From assembly GCF_900128925.1 (NCBI RefSeq), contig NZ_FQUJ01000006.1, forward strand, positions 97,388 to 161,387: 64,000 nt of DNA, written 5' to 3'. The position numbers were made by a program, and so were the translations under genes. The notes beneath the pieces were generated by a model. It did no database searches, had not been told where the DNA came from, and worked only from the letters and a program-made list of their open reading frames with translations. Within the stretch, counting starts at the first letter, position 1. Each line of letters begins with the position of its first letter. This DNA is from Modicisalibacter ilicicola DSM 19980. GTDB lineage: Bacteria; Pseudomonadota; Gammaproteobacteria; Pseudomonadales; Halomonadaceae. This document shows positions 8,641 through 17,407 of the stretch, in pieces.

Positions 8641-11100
8641 TTGGTCGATCCGCTGAATGCATGGTGGTCACAGCAGTTGGTGCTCTGCGGCTGGGCGTTC
8701 GAACCGGATCCGACCAGCGTGGAGCCGGTCGAGGCCGTGGAGCGGCTGTCCCGGCTCGGCATCGCCGAACGCGGCGAACTGGGCTGGCGGCTGCTCGAGG
8801 CGTTTCCGCCCGGTCTTCCGGACCCCCAGCAGCAGTTGGCCGCCTTCGAGTTGCTGGCCCTGGCGGTGGCGGCCGACTGGCTTCCCCCGACTCGCGCGAG
8901 GGCCTGGATGCTGCGCCTGGCAAGTACCCTCCAGGCTCGTTACGCCAGTCTCGATGAATGGCTGTCGGCGCTGCGCGAGGCAAGGCTCGAACAGGGGTGG
9001 GTTCAGGGCGACGAGGCGTTCGCCCTGGCCAGCGAGGCCCTGGCTAGGCTCGAGCACGAGGAGTGCGGCATCACCTGGGGATTGCTTGGTGATTACCTTG
9101 CCCGTTGCGAGGCCGAGCCGCTGTGGCCTGAACAGGAGACGATGCGACCCTGGCTGCCGAGGGCACTGTTCTCGCCACTGCTCGTCGAGTCGCCGGATCA
9201 CCTGCGCGACTGGCCAGATGCCGCCGCCTGGTTGGGTGAGGCGTGGCAGGTTCACGGGCGAGACGATCTGATTCGCGTCTTGCTGTGGCTGGCTTCCCAG
9301 GGGCATCGCTACGGCTGGGACCTGGACGTGGCCAGGCTGCTGGAGCAGGACCCCCCGGCGCGGCAGGCCTGGGTGACGGGCCTCGGCGATCAGCGCCGTT
9401 ACGGCGAGATCGTGCTGGAGTTCATCGAGCGAGGCGAGCCCCTGGAGTGGGCCGCCTGGGACTGGTTGCGCCTGATCGACCTGGCCTACGCCGGTCTGGC
9501 CCTGGGCTGGCTGGAGGAAATCGAGGCAGAGCATTTCGCCACGCACGCCTGCGATCTGCTCACCCGTCGATACAGCGACTGGGTTGCCCTGGTCCAAGCC
9601 TATCAACGTGGGCGTAGCCTGTTCGAGGGGCGTCGCCATGCCGGTGAGCCCCTTGCCGGCGAGCTGGCCTTGCTGCTCTACTCGCCGGTCACCCCGTGGC
9701 AGGCCCCGCTGCAGGAGCTGATCGGCGACGCCCAGCGCGAGTCCTCGCGAATCGCCATCCGCGCCTGGCGCCGGGACGCCCGCCACTGGGTACTGGCCTT
9801 GGCTTCGGTTCGGGAGCCCGAGCTGCTCTACCGGCAGGGGATCCCGGCCGAGATACCCGCCGCGCGTCGTCGGGATGCCCAGCGCTATCTCTCCGAGACC
9901 CTGGGCCTGTTCCCGGACGAGGGGGCGGCAGGGCTGGCGCGCTATTGGCTGCCGGCCCAGTCCCATCATCTCAATCAACTGGCCGCGGACGCCGCCCACA
10001 ACACCTTGCCGCCCCTCGTGACCGCATTCGGGCAACCGACGGCAGAGGCGATCCGCTCCCGGGAGGCGCTCAAGACCTGCGTGCGCCATGCCGCGACCAT
10101 TCACATGGCCGAGAAATACGCCTTCTACCTGCTGATGGCCGGCGATGGCGGGGACTTCGACGCCACGGCCCTGGCCGGCCTGGCGCAAGCGCTGAAGAGC
10201 GTGCTGTGTCACCTGTACGCGGATTCCCGGCGGCTGCTCGATGCCTGGGCAGCCTGGGAGGCGGTCTTGCCCGAGGTGCCCGACGACACCCTGGTGCACG
10301 AGATACGCTGGCACCGGGACGACCCGGGGAGCTGCTTCCACTGGCTCGACTGGCAGCAAACTGCCTGGCAGGAACCCGGCCCCAAGCCCACGCTGTCGCG
10401 CTTTACCGCGTTGTCGCTGACCGGTCCTCTCAATCCCGGCATCTGGGGTGAGCCCCAGCGGGAAGGAGTGTTCGAAAGCGAGGCGGCACGTGAGTGGCTT
10501 GACAGCCATTACGGCCTGCACAACGCCCAGGAGCTGCGCGACTTTCTCGACTTCCTGCTCGACGCCGGCGATCGTCAGGAGTATCAGATCAACTACGCGC
10601 CCTATACCCTGAATCGTACTCGTCTCGAGGAGGAGATCGCGATCTTCGAGTCCGGCGAATGCGCCGAGGAGGAACGCCACCATCTTCTGCGCTTGCGGCG
10701 CGTGCGCGATAACGACAACCGCTGCAACGAGGTGGACATGGCGGCCTGGGATCTGGCGCAAACCGTCGATCTGGCGATCGCCGGTCGCAATCTGGGCTGG
10801 CTAGACGAACCTGCCTTCGACGACGTGCTTGATCGGGCGGTGCGTGAAGCCCAGCGTCATTATGCAAGCTGGCACGGCTACGCCGAGGGGCTCTATGCAG
10901 GATTCGCCTTCTTCATGGGAGAAACCTCGGAGCGGGAGACTTTCCTGAGCGACTTTCGCGAGGGGCTGGTGGCCTGGTTGACCGGGGCGCCTCCGCTCGC
11001 CGGTCCCTGGGCGAGTCTGGATTACCCGGGGGCGAGGCCACGGCATTGGGCACCGCTGCACATCGATACCCTGACGGGCGACAGCAAGACGCTGCATTGA
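8641..11100 (+). CDS. Long protein with two DUF1266-like domains, TTG start
   Basis: This 819-residue, Trp/Leu/Arg-rich soluble protein has no signal peptide or clear membrane segment. Two regions resemble each other and DUF1266: AAWDWLRLIDLAYAG-x4-GWL near residues 271-291 and AAWDLAQTVDLAIAG-x4-GWL near 701-721. Each is followed ~20 residues later by a Y-x-x-W and a G-x-x-F pattern. Duplication of one domain around a divergent middle is the simplest reading. The TTG at 8641 is used because AGAGG lies 6 bases upstream and no ATG or GTG is available nearby in frame. DUF1266 proteins (such as E. coli YbeQ/YbeR/YbeU) have no known activity. It appears monocistronic; the NlpC/P60 gene begins 105 bases later. 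Confidence 0.8.
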   Translation: MVDPLNAWWSQQLVLCGWAFEPDPTSVEPVEAVERLSRLGIAERGELGWRLLEAFPPGLPDPQQQLAAFELLALAVAADWLPPTRARAWMLRLASTLQARYASLDEWLSALREARLEQGWVQGDEAFALASEALARLEHEECGITWGLLGDYLARCEAEPLWPEQETMRPWLPRALFSPLLVESPDHLRDWPDAAAWLGEAWQVHGRDDLIRVLLWLASQGHRYGWDLDVARLLEQDPPARQAWVTGLGDQRRYGEIVLEFIERGEPLEWAAWDWLRLIDLAYAGLALGWLEEIEAEHFATHACDLLTRRYSDWVALVQAYQRGRSLFEGRRHAGEPLAGELALLLYSPVTPWQAPLQELIGDAQRESSRIAIRAWRRDARHWVLALASVREPELLYRQGIPAEIPAARRRDAQRYLSETLGLFPDEGAAGLARYWLPAQSHHLNQLAADAAHNTLPPLVTAFGQPTAEAIRSREALKTCVRHAATIHMAEKYAFYLLMAGDGGDFDATALAGLAQALKSVLCHLYADSRRLLDAWAAWEAVLPEVPDDTLVHEIRWHRDDPGSCFHWLDWQQTAWQEPGPKPTLSRFTALSLTGPLNPGIWGEPQREGVFESEAAREWLDSHYGLHNAQELRDFLDFLLDAGDRQEYQINYAPYTLNRTRLEEEIAIFESGECAEEERHHLLRLRRVRDNDNRCNEVDMAAWDLAQTVDLAIAGRNLGWLDEPAFDDVLDRAVREAQRHYASWHGYAEGLYAGFAFFMGETSERETFLSDFREGLVAWLTGAPPLAGPWASLDYPGARPRHWAPLHIDTLTGDSKTLH

Positions 11101-11205
11101 GGCGCGTTGCCCGGTCATGTGCGCCTTTCCGGTCGGCGCCGTGGCCCGAGTGACAAAATTCCCTGGCTGGCCTATTATCGCCGCTCATGTCAATGAGGTC
11201 GCTGA

Positions 11206-11814
11206 ATGCGTTATGCACGGTGGTTGTGCCTGGCTTTGAGTGCCATGCTGGCAGGTTGTGCCAACGGCCCGTCGACCTCCCCGTCTCCCCAGCCGTACAC
11301 CAGCCGTCTCCAGGCCGAGGCGAGTCGTGCCTCTGTCCTGCCTGGTTCTTCGCTCCATTCTCTTGACCGGCAGTTCAGCGCGCTTCGCCAGGACCCCTTC
11401 ATCACGATTCGGCAGGCGTTGCTGGACGAGTATGAGCGCTGGCGGGGAGCACCCTATGCGCTGGGAGGTGAGAGGAAGAGCGGCATCGATTGCTCGGCAT
11501 TGGTCCAGCAGGTCTTCGATACCCGCTTTGCGCTTGTTTTGCCGCGCACGACCCATGGACAGGTTCGTCAGGGGGTGCGCATTGGGCGTGATGAGCTCAA
11601 GGCCGGCGACCTGGTGTTCTTCAGCCCTCCCGGGGCCTATCGCCATGTGGGTATCTATGTCGGTGAGGGGCGTTTTCTGCATGCGTCCAGATCGCGAGGC
11701 GTCATGCTGTCGCGGCTGGATAACGTCTTCTGGCGACGTTACTACTGGCAGGCGCGCCGACCCTTCGACAATACCGAACTGGCCCGCAACGCAAGCCGGG
11801 GCAGCGAAGGCTAG
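11206..11814 (+). CDS. NlpC/P60 family lipoprotein, putative peptidoglycan endopeptidase
   Basis: This 202-residue exported lipoprotein has signal peptide residues 1-17 and lipobox LAGC with Cys18 as the lipidated residue. The C-terminal NlpC/P60 domain shows the catalytic triad pattern: Cys96 in GIDCSALVQQ, His147 in YRHVGIYVG and His159 in FLHAS. Architecture and size resemble Spr/MepS and NlpC, which cut peptide cross-links or stems of murein in the periplasm. There is no strong operon partner: the DUF1266 gene lies upstream on the same strand, and msrA converges from the other side. The exact bond cleaved cannot be told from sequence. Confidence 0.9.
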   Translation: MRYARWLCLALSAMLAGCANGPSTSPSPQPYTSRLQAEASRASVLPGSSLHSLDRQFSALRQDPFITIRQALLDEYERWRGAPYALGGERKSGIDCSALVQQVFDTRFALVLPRTTHGQVRQGVRIGRDELKAGDLVFFSPPGAYRHVGIYVGEGRFLHASRSRGVMLSRLDNVFWRRYYWQARRPFDNTELARNASRGSEG

Positions 11815-11902
11815 CCCTTTCTCCTTCTATCCTTTCGCATGCTGGCGGAAGTCGCGACTGGCCATGACGCCTCGCGATCTGGCCGGGAAGATATGGTCCA
11901 GG

Positions 11903-12514
11903 CTACTTGCTTCCGGGGAGTCCCGCCTGGGTGCCCCAGATTTCCTCCAGACGCTCCTCACGGCCGCAACCGGCCTTGTAGAAGCGATACCGTACCGGGT
12001 TCTTCTTGTAATAGTCCTGGTGATACTCCTCGGCTTTCCAGAAACGCCCGGCTGGCTCGATCTCGGTGACGATCTCTCGGCCCAGCTGTTCCTCGCGCTC
12101 GGCCTTGGTCTTCTCGGCCAGTTGCTTCTGTTTTTCGTCATGGTAGAAGATGGCGCTGCGGTACTGGGCACCGCTGTCGCAGAACTGGCGGTCCCGGGCG
12201 AAGGGGTCGATGTTGTGCCAGAAGGCCTCGAGCAGCGTGGCGTAGTCGACGGTCCCGGGATCGTACTCGACCTCGACGGCTTCGGCGTGGCGGGTCTTGC
12301 CCCGCGATACCTGTTCATAGCTCGGGTTGGCCTCCTCGCCGCCGATGTAGCCCGATGTGGTAGCCTTGACTCCCTCGATTTCGTCATAGGCTTCCTCCAT
12401 GCACCAGAAACAGCCGCCCGCGAAGGTCGCCCTGGCGCTTTCGGGCTGCGCCAGCGCGGGCAGCGCCAGGCTCGCGAGTGCCAGGGTCAGGGGGGCCAGC
12501 AATTTGCGCATCAT
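11903..12514 (-). CDS. msrA: Periplasmic peptide-methionine (S)-S-oxide reductase
   Basis: The enzyme reduces Met-S-sulfoxide in proteins. The 203-residue product begins with a Sec-type signal (residues 1-22, ending ALA-Q), so it is predicted to be periplasmic, unlike the usual cytosolic MsrA. The active-site motif is GCFWCMEEAYD, with nucleophile Cys35 and, unusually, Cys38 where most MsrA have Gly; Cys98 (RQFCDSGAQYR) and a late Cys are possible resolving residues. The start at 12514 is chosen for GGGAG 5 bases upstream and for the signal peptide. It is divergent from the VTT-oxidoreductase operon (187-base gap), which might supply reducing power; that link is speculative. Confidence 0.92.
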   Translation of the reverse strand: MMRKLLAPLTLALASLALPALAQPESARATFAGGCFWCMEEAYDEIEGVKATTSGYIGGEEANPSYEQVSRGKTRHAEAVEVEYDPGTVDYATLLEAFWHNIDPFARDRQFCDSGAQYRSAIFYHDEKQKQLAEKTKAEREEQLGREIVTEIEPAGRFWKAEEYHQDYYKKNPVRYRFYKAGCGREERLEEIWGTQAGLPGSK

Positions 12515-12701
12515 GATTCTCCCGCGGTGTTCGTGACTTGAGGTTGGAGGCTTTTCGCGTCCGAGGGTTCCGCGCAACGACCATCGAACGATCCGGGGCG
12601 CTTCGTAAGGTTGATGCGCGACACACGACTTCACTACAAGCGGCCCGGGCTTCACCGCTCGCGACGCGCCCGATAATCCGGTTTTTCAGGGAGAATACCC
12701 A

Positions 12702-14864
12702 TTGAATCGCAAGCGCCTGATCGTCCTGGCCGTGGTCGCCATTGCGATCATCCTGTTCTTTGCAAGCGGCGCCAACGATGCGCTGACCCTCGATAACATC
12801 AAGCACCAGCAGGCCCGTTTCCAGAGCTGGTTCGCCGCGGACCCCGGGTTGGTGGCGGGTGGGTTCTTCACCCTCTACGTGGCCATGGCGGCGTTCTCGC
12901 TGCCCGGCGCGGCGCTGTTGACACTGCTTGCCGGGGCACTGTTCGGCCTGGGCTGGGGCATGCTGATCGTCTCCTTCGCCAGCACCATCGGCGCGACCCT
13001 GGCGTTCTTGATCGCCCGGCTGGTTGCGCAACGCCCCCTGGAGAAGCGCTTCTCTCGTCAGCTTGCCAGTATCAACCGCGGCATCGAGCGGGAGGGCGCC
13101 TTCTACCTGTTCACCTTGCGTCTGGTGCCGATCTTTCCGTTCTTCATCATCAATCTGGTGATGGGGTTGACGCGCATGCGGCCCTGGACCTTCTACTGGG
13201 TCAGCCAGCTGGGCATGCTCCCCGGCACCCTGGTCTACGTCAACGCCGGCCGGGAACTGGGCGAACTGGAAAGCCTGGGCGGTATCCTGTCGCCGGGGTT
13301 GATCGCCTCCTTCGTGCTGATCGGCATCTTCCCGCTGCTGGCGCGCTGGTTGGTGGAGTTCGCCAAGCGCCGTCGCGTGGCACGACGTTTTTCCAGGCCG
13401 CAGGGATTCGACTATGACATCGTGGTGATCGGTGCCGGTTCGGCGGGACTGGTGGCCAGCTACATTGCCGCCGCATTGAAGTCCCGGGTGGCACTGATCG
13501 AGCGCGAACGCATGGGGGGGGATTGCCTGAACACCGGCTGCGTGCCCTCCAAGGCCCTGATCCGCGCCTCGCGCATCGCTCAGACGGTGCGCGAGGGGAA
13601 GCGTTTCGGCATCGACGCCGACGAGCCGCGTATCGACTTTACCCGTGTCATGGAACATGTGCACCGCGCCATCGACGACGTGGCGCCCCACGATAGCCGG
13701 GAGCGCTACGAGTCCCTAGGGGTCGAGGTGATCGCCGGGGAAGCCTGGTTACAGACCCCTTGGGAGGTGCGAGTCGACGACCGGGTGCTGACCACGCGAC
13801 ACGTGATCATCGCCAGCGGTGCACGACCGAGAGTGCCTGAGCTGCCCGGACTCGATTCGATCGATGTGCTGACCTCGGACAACCTCTGGCAACTCGATGC
13901 CTTGCCCGGGCGTCTGTTGATTCTGGGCGGTGGGCCGATCGGCTGCGAGCTGGGCCAGGCCTTTGCCCGTCTCGGCAGTCGAGTGACGATCGTGCAGCAT
14001 GCCACGCAGCTGCTGCCGCGGGAGGATGCGGACATCGCCGAGGTGCTGGTGCAGCAGATGCGCGAGGAAGGCATCGATGTGCGTCTTGGCACCACGGCGT
14101 CGGGGATCGAGCCGGGGCCGAGCCATGGCGACGATGGCAAGGTGCTGGTCGTCGAGCGCGACGGTCTCACCGAACGTCTGGTGTTCGATCGCCTGCTGGT
14201 CGCCGTGGGCCGCGAAGCCAACGTCGCCGGCCTGGGGTTGGAGGCCCTGGGTATCGATACCAACGCCCGGGGCACGCTGAACGTGGATGGCACCCTGCGC
14301 AGCCTGTATCCCAACATCTGGGCCTGCGGCGACGTCGCCGGACCCTATCAGTTGACCCACGCCAGCGCTCACCAGGCCTGGCATGCCACGGTCAACGCAC
14401 TGTTCGGCGGCATCAAGCGCTTCACCGTCGACTATCGCAACCTGCCGGCGGTGACCTTCACCCAGCCCGAGGTGGCGCGGGTGGGCCTGAACGAACGCGA
14501 TGCCAGGGCACAGGGGGTTGCGTTCGAGACGACGCGCTACGACTTTTCCGAACTCGACCGGGCGATCGCCGAGGGCGAGACCGTCGGCTTCATCAAGGTG
14601 CTGACGGTGCCGGGCAAGGATCGCATCCTGGGGGCGAGCATCATCGGCGATCATGCCGGCGAACTGCTTGCCGAGTTCACCCTGGCCATGACCCAGGGCA
14701 TCGGTCTCAACAAGCTGCTGGGCACCATTCACCCCTATCCGACTTTCTCGGAAGCCGCCAAGGGCAGCGCCGGTGCGTGGAAGAATGCCCATAAACCCGA
14801 GCGCGTGCTGGGCTGGCTGGAGCGCTACTTTGCCTGGCGTCGGCGCGGTCGCAGTCGAGCATAG
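12702..14864 (+). CDS. VTT/DedA-type membrane domain fused to FAD-dependent disulfide oxidoreductase
   Basis: This 720-residue fusion starts with a TTG (12702) with AGGGAGAA 6 bases upstream. Residues ~1-225 form a TVP38/TMEM64-like VTT (SNARE-associated/DedA) domain with several membrane segments, including the family-typical GALFGLGWG and the FPFFIINLVMG stretch. Residues ~240-710 form a class-I pyridine-nucleotide:disulfide oxidoreductase: FAD-binding VVIGAGSAGLVAS, redox pair Cys275/Cys280 in GGDCLNTGCVPSK, NAD(P) site LILGGGPIGCELGQ, second FAD motif ACGDVAG, and a dimer-interface HPYPTFSE with His677. It lacks the N-terminal HMA domain and the C-terminal vicinal cysteines of mercuric reductase, so MerA is unlikely. 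It is the first gene of an operon with a phosphatidyltransferase and a DUF3047 protein. The electron acceptor is unknown. Confidence 0.9.
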   Translation: MNRKRLIVLAVVAIAIILFFASGANDALTLDNIKHQQARFQSWFAADPGLVAGGFFTLYVAMAAFSLPGAALLTLLAGALFGLGWGMLIVSFASTIGATLAFLIARLVAQRPLEKRFSRQLASINRGIEREGAFYLFTLRLVPIFPFFIINLVMGLTRMRPWTFYWVSQLGMLPGTLVYVNAGRELGELESLGGILSPGLIASFVLIGIFPLLARWLVEFAKRRRVARRFSRPQGFDYDIVVIGAGSAGLVASYIAAALKSRVALIERERMGGDCLNTGCVPSKALIRASRIAQTVREGKRFGIDADEPRIDFTRVMEHVHRAIDDVAPHDSRERYESLGVEVIAGEAWLQTPWEVRVDDRVLTTRHVIIASGARPRVPELPGLDSIDVLTSDNLWQLDALPGRLLILGGGPIGCELGQAFARLGSRVTIVQHATQLLPREDADIAEVLVQQMREEGIDVRLGTTASGIEPGPSHGDDGKVLVVERDGLTERLVFDRLLVAVGREANVAGLGLEALGIDTNARGTLNVDGTLRSLYPNIWACGDVAGPYQLTHASAHQAWHATVNALFGGIKRFTVDYRNLPAVTFTQPEVARVGLNERDARAQGVAFETTRYDFSELDRAIAEGETVGFIKVLTVPGKDRILGASIIGDHAGELLAEFTLAMTQGIGLNKLLGTIHPYPTFSEAAKGSAGAWKNAHKPERVLGWLERYFAWRRRGRSRA

Positions 14865-14872
14865 GGGGCAAG

Positions 14873-15511
14873 ATGCTGGATCGCTGGACGTCACGATGGG
14901 TACAACGGCCGCTGACATGGCTTGCCGCTCGCGTCGCCCGTCGCCGGATCACGCCCGATCAGGTCACCCTGGGCGGCTTCGCCGTCGGCATGCTGGCGTT
15001 GCCGCTTCTTGCCATCGAGGCCTATGGCCTGGCATTGATCGCCATCCTGCTCAATCGTCTGGCCGACGGGCTGGACGGCGCACTGGCACGCCATCTGCAG
15101 ACGAGCAGCGATGCCGGGGGCTTTCTCGATATCGGCCTGGATTTCGTCTTCTATGCCGCGGTGGTGCTCGGGTTTGCCCTGGCGGACCCCGCCGCCAACG
15201 CCCTGGCGGCAACGCTGTTGCTGTTTGCCTTCGTCGGCACCGGCAGTTCGTTTCTGGCCTTTGCGATCATGGCCGCCAAGCATGGTCTCACGCGGCCAAG
15301 CTTCACCCGCAAGGCGTTCTTCTATCTCGACGGGCTTACCGAGGGCACCGAGACCATCCTGGCCTTCGTGGCCTTCTGCTTGTGGCCCGAGCGTTTCGCG
15401 TCGCTGGCGCTCCTTTTCGCCGCGGCCTGCCTGGTCACCACCACGACCCGGCTGTGGGGCGGGTACCGAACGCTCAAGTACCGCGAGGCGATCGAGGAGG
15501 CGAGGGGATGA
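14873..15511 (+). CDS. CDP-alcohol phosphatidyltransferase family membrane enzyme
   Basis: This 212-residue protein has about six membrane segments. It carries the full catalytic CDP-alcohol phosphotransferase signature, D-G-x2-A-R-x8-G-x3-D-x3-D, at about residues 67-89. Such enzymes displace CMP from a CDP-linked lipid or alcohol with a hydroxyl acceptor to form phospholipids. It is neither PgsA nor PssA by overall sequence as far as I can recognise, so the acceptor alcohol is open. It starts 8 bases after the oxidoreductase stop and overlaps the next gene by 4 bases (ATGA), so translation is tightly coupled within this three-gene operon. Confidence 0.87.
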   Translation: MLDRWTSRWVQRPLTWLAARVARRRITPDQVTLGGFAVGMLALPLLAIEAYGLALIAILLNRLADGLDGALARHLQTSSDAGGFLDIGLDFVFYAAVVLGFALADPAANALAATLLLFAFVGTGSSFLAFAIMAAKHGLTRPSFTRKAFFYLDGLTEGTETILAFVAFCLWPERFASLALLFAAACLVTTTTRLWGGYRTLKYREAIEEARG

Positions 15512-16179
15512 CGAGCGCGCGCGCATGGCGACGGCGGATGGCCGGGATGATGCTAATGGTCACCCCGCTGGCAGTGGCGCAATCGCTCGATTTCAGCGCC
15601 GCCGAGATCGCCGGCTGGCCGACCCGCTCCTTCGAGGGCGAGACCCGGTATTCGCTGGTCACTCAATCGGGACGTCGAGTACTCCAGGCGCGGGCGTCCG
15701 GCCAGGCCTCCGCCAAGTATCTGGAGCGCGAGATCGATCTGACGCAGACCCCTTACCTTGGCTGGTGCTGGAAGGTGGGAGGCGTCTACGCCGGCCTCGA
15801 TGAGACCACCAAGTCGGGGGACGACTACCCGGCGCGGGTCTATGTGGCCCACAAGACGGGATTCTTGCCCTGGCAGGTTCAGGCGGTGAATTACGTATGG
15901 TCGAACGGCCGGCCCGTGGGCTCGCAGTGGGCCAACGCCTTCACCGAGCGTGCCCGGCTGCTGGCCCTGCAAAGCGGCACCCGGAAAATCGGAAAGTGGG
16001 TCGCCGAGGTTCGCGATGTCCGCGAGGATTTCGCCAGGCTGTTCGGCAGCCGGCCGGAGAAGGTGGACGGAGTCGCCGTGATGAGCGATGGTGACAACGC
16101 CGGGGGAGACGCGACTGCCTGGTTCAGCGGACTGCACTTTACCGCCTCGCCCGAGCCACCTGTCTGTCCGGGGCAGTAG
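15508..16179 (+). CDS. Exported DUF3047 protein
   Basis: This 223-residue protein has an N-terminal signal sequence (about 1-24, ending AVAQS). The body is a DUF3047-type beta-rich domain: LGWCWKVGG, GDDYPARVYV, ALQSGTRKIGKW, EDFARLFG and the C-terminal VDGVAVMSDGDNAGGDATAWF are recognisable. The ATG at 15508 overlaps the phosphatidyltransferase stop. DUF3047 proteins are periplasmic and functionally unassigned. Coupling to a membrane lipid enzyme and a VTT-oxidoreductase suggests a shared envelope role, which is inference from context. Confidence 0.85.
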   Translation: MTSARAWRRRMAGMMLMVTPLAVAQSLDFSAAEIAGWPTRSFEGETRYSLVTQSGRRVLQARASGQASAKYLEREIDLTQTPYLGWCWKVGGVYAGLDETTKSGDDYPARVYVAHKTGFLPWQVQAVNYVWSNGRPVGSQWANAFTERARLLALQSGTRKIGKWVAEVRDVREDFARLFGSRPEKVDGVAVMSDGDNAGGDATAWFSGLHFTASPEPPVCPGQ

Positions 16180-16192
16180 TCCGCACACGAAA

Positions 16193-16215
16193 GAGGGTAG
16201 CCCTTGGCTACCCTC
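16193..16215 (-). terminator. Hairpin terminator, slyD / DUF3047 operon
   Basis: GAGGGTAGCC, a 3-base loop, then GGCTACCCTC form a perfect 10-bp stem between convergent genes. On the minus strand it is followed by TTTCG, so it best serves slyD. Confidence 0.65.
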
Positions 16216-16268
16216 GGCAAAGGCCGTCATCGCTGCTGCGGCCTTCCGCTATATGCTGTCTGAACGGC

Positions 16269-16751
16269 TCAGTGCTGATGACCGCCTTCGCCATGCACGT
16301 GACCGTGCTCGACCTCTTCCTCGGTCGCTTCGCGCACCTCGGCGATCTCGACGTCGAAGTTCAGCTTCTGGCCAGCCAGCGGATGATTGCCATCCACGGT
16401 GACGGTGTCGCCTTCCACCTTGGTCACGGTGACCATCAGGGGGCCGCCTTGGGTTTGCGCCTGGAACTGCATGCCAGGCTCGACCGATTCGACACCCTGG
16501 AAGGCATCCCGCGGCACTTCCTGGACGAGTGCCGGCTGGTTTTCACCGTAGCCTTCCTCGGGGGCGACGCTCACCTGCAGCTTGTCGCCATCTTGGTGTC
16601 CCTCCAGCTTCTTCTCCAGGCCCGGAATGATGTTGCCGGAGCCATGGAGGTAGGTCAGCGGTTCGCGACCTTCCGAGCTGTCCAGCACCTCACCGGCATC
16701 GTTGGTCAAGGTGTAGTGGAACGCGACAACGGAATTTTGCGCAATCTGCAT
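16269..16751 (-). CDS. slyD: FKBP-type peptidyl-prolyl isomerase SlyD
   Basis: This cytosolic FKBP-type cis-trans prolyl isomerase and chaperone has 160 residues. The N-terminal FKBP half begins VVAFHYTLTNDAGEVLDSS and has GSGNIIPGLEKKLEG, followed by the inserted-flap (IF) chaperone domain. The C-terminus HGHVHGEGGHQH is His-rich, the metal-binding (nickel) tail typical of SlyD. The start at 16751 places the conserved strand at the N-terminus; an upstream in-frame extension to 16802 is not family-like. SlyD can also take part in hydrogenase nickel delivery, but no hydrogenase is in view. Confidence 0.93.
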   Translation of the reverse strand: MQIAQNSVVAFHYTLTNDAGEVLDSSEGREPLTYLHGSGNIIPGLEKKLEGHQDGDKLQVSVAPEEGYGENQPALVQEVPRDAFQGVESVEPGMQFQAQTQGGPLMVTVTKVEGDTVTVDGNHPLAGQKLNFDVEIAEVREATEEEVEHGHVHGEGGHQH

Positions 16752-17094
16752 GTTGTGATGGACCTTTGAACGAAGTATGTAGCCATGATGGTAACGTGCC
16801 ATCTTTCCACTGTCAGGGGTGTGGAGGAATTTTCATGCATCGAAGGGCGAAGATGATAGGCATTCAAGCAGCAGGCCGCCCTGCACCCGGCTCGGTTGCA
16901 TGGCAAGGGAGGTGGGCGGTACTCTGCACAACTATCCGATTGTGCGGCATATTCGTCGCATTCGTCGCACGTCGATCGTTTCCTGTAGTCGAAGCGACGA
17001 CGTGATTTCCATCTCGTGGGTAAAGGCGCGATAGCGCCGAAAACACGAATGACACGAAGATTCTTTCAATAGTGATTTTCTCAGGAGCAATGCC
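16752..17094. other. Intergenic region with one doubtful small reading frame
   Basis: This 343-base gap separates the divergent slyD and the small membrane protein gene. The only coding hint is a 57-codon frame (16834-17007, plus strand) whose ATG has GGAGGAA 7 bases upstream. The translated peptide has no recognisable family and an Arg-rich, low-complexity look, so I do not call it a gene. The region probably holds both promoters; no repeat or RNA gene was seen. Confidence 0.4.
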
Positions 17095-17379
17095 ATGACC
17101 GAAACCCTGATTTGGCTGGTCGTCTTCGCGGTGATTCTGATCATGACGCTGAGAAGCTGGAACGGTGGGCTGGGCAGGTTCTTCGAGCGCAGGACGCCCC
17201 AGGCATTCAGAGGAGGCCGGGATGATCGCTGGATCTGGTGCATCGCGCTGGCGGTCCTCGGCGCTACCTTCATCGTGAAACCGATCTCCATGTTGATGAC
17301 CCTGCTGCTGCTGGCGCTGATCATCTGGATAGGGTTCAAGGTCGTGCGCTGGGGCCTTTCCAAGACCAAGACCTACTGA
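17095..17379 (+). CDS. Small membrane protein, unknown function
   Basis: This 94-residue protein has an N-terminal helix (residues 3-18), a polar basic central loop and two C-terminal hydrophobic stretches (about 47-60 and 64-84), ending in a basic tail. AGGAGC precedes the ATG at 17095 by 7 bases. I do not recognise the family. It is monocistronic, followed by a strong hairpin shared with the convergent lipoprotein gene. Confidence 0.65.
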   Translation: MTETLIWLVVFAVILIMTLRSWNGGLGRFFERRTPQAFRGGRDDRWIWCIALAVLGATFIVKPISMLMTLLLLALIIWIGFKVVRWGLSKTKTY

Positions 17380-17407
17380 GGCCCGAGGCGATACGCTCTG
17401 CAGGAAC

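Noticed and set aside
12702-14864. Mercuric reductase
   Set aside because: The flavoprotein half resembles MerA, but there is no heavy-metal-binding N-domain, no C-terminal Cys pair and no mer genes nearby.
16834-17007. Possible 57-codon gene with a good ribosome site in the slyD upstream region
   Set aside because: The translation is Arg-rich, has no recognisable family, and fits chance in a promoter region. Conservation would be needed to accept it.
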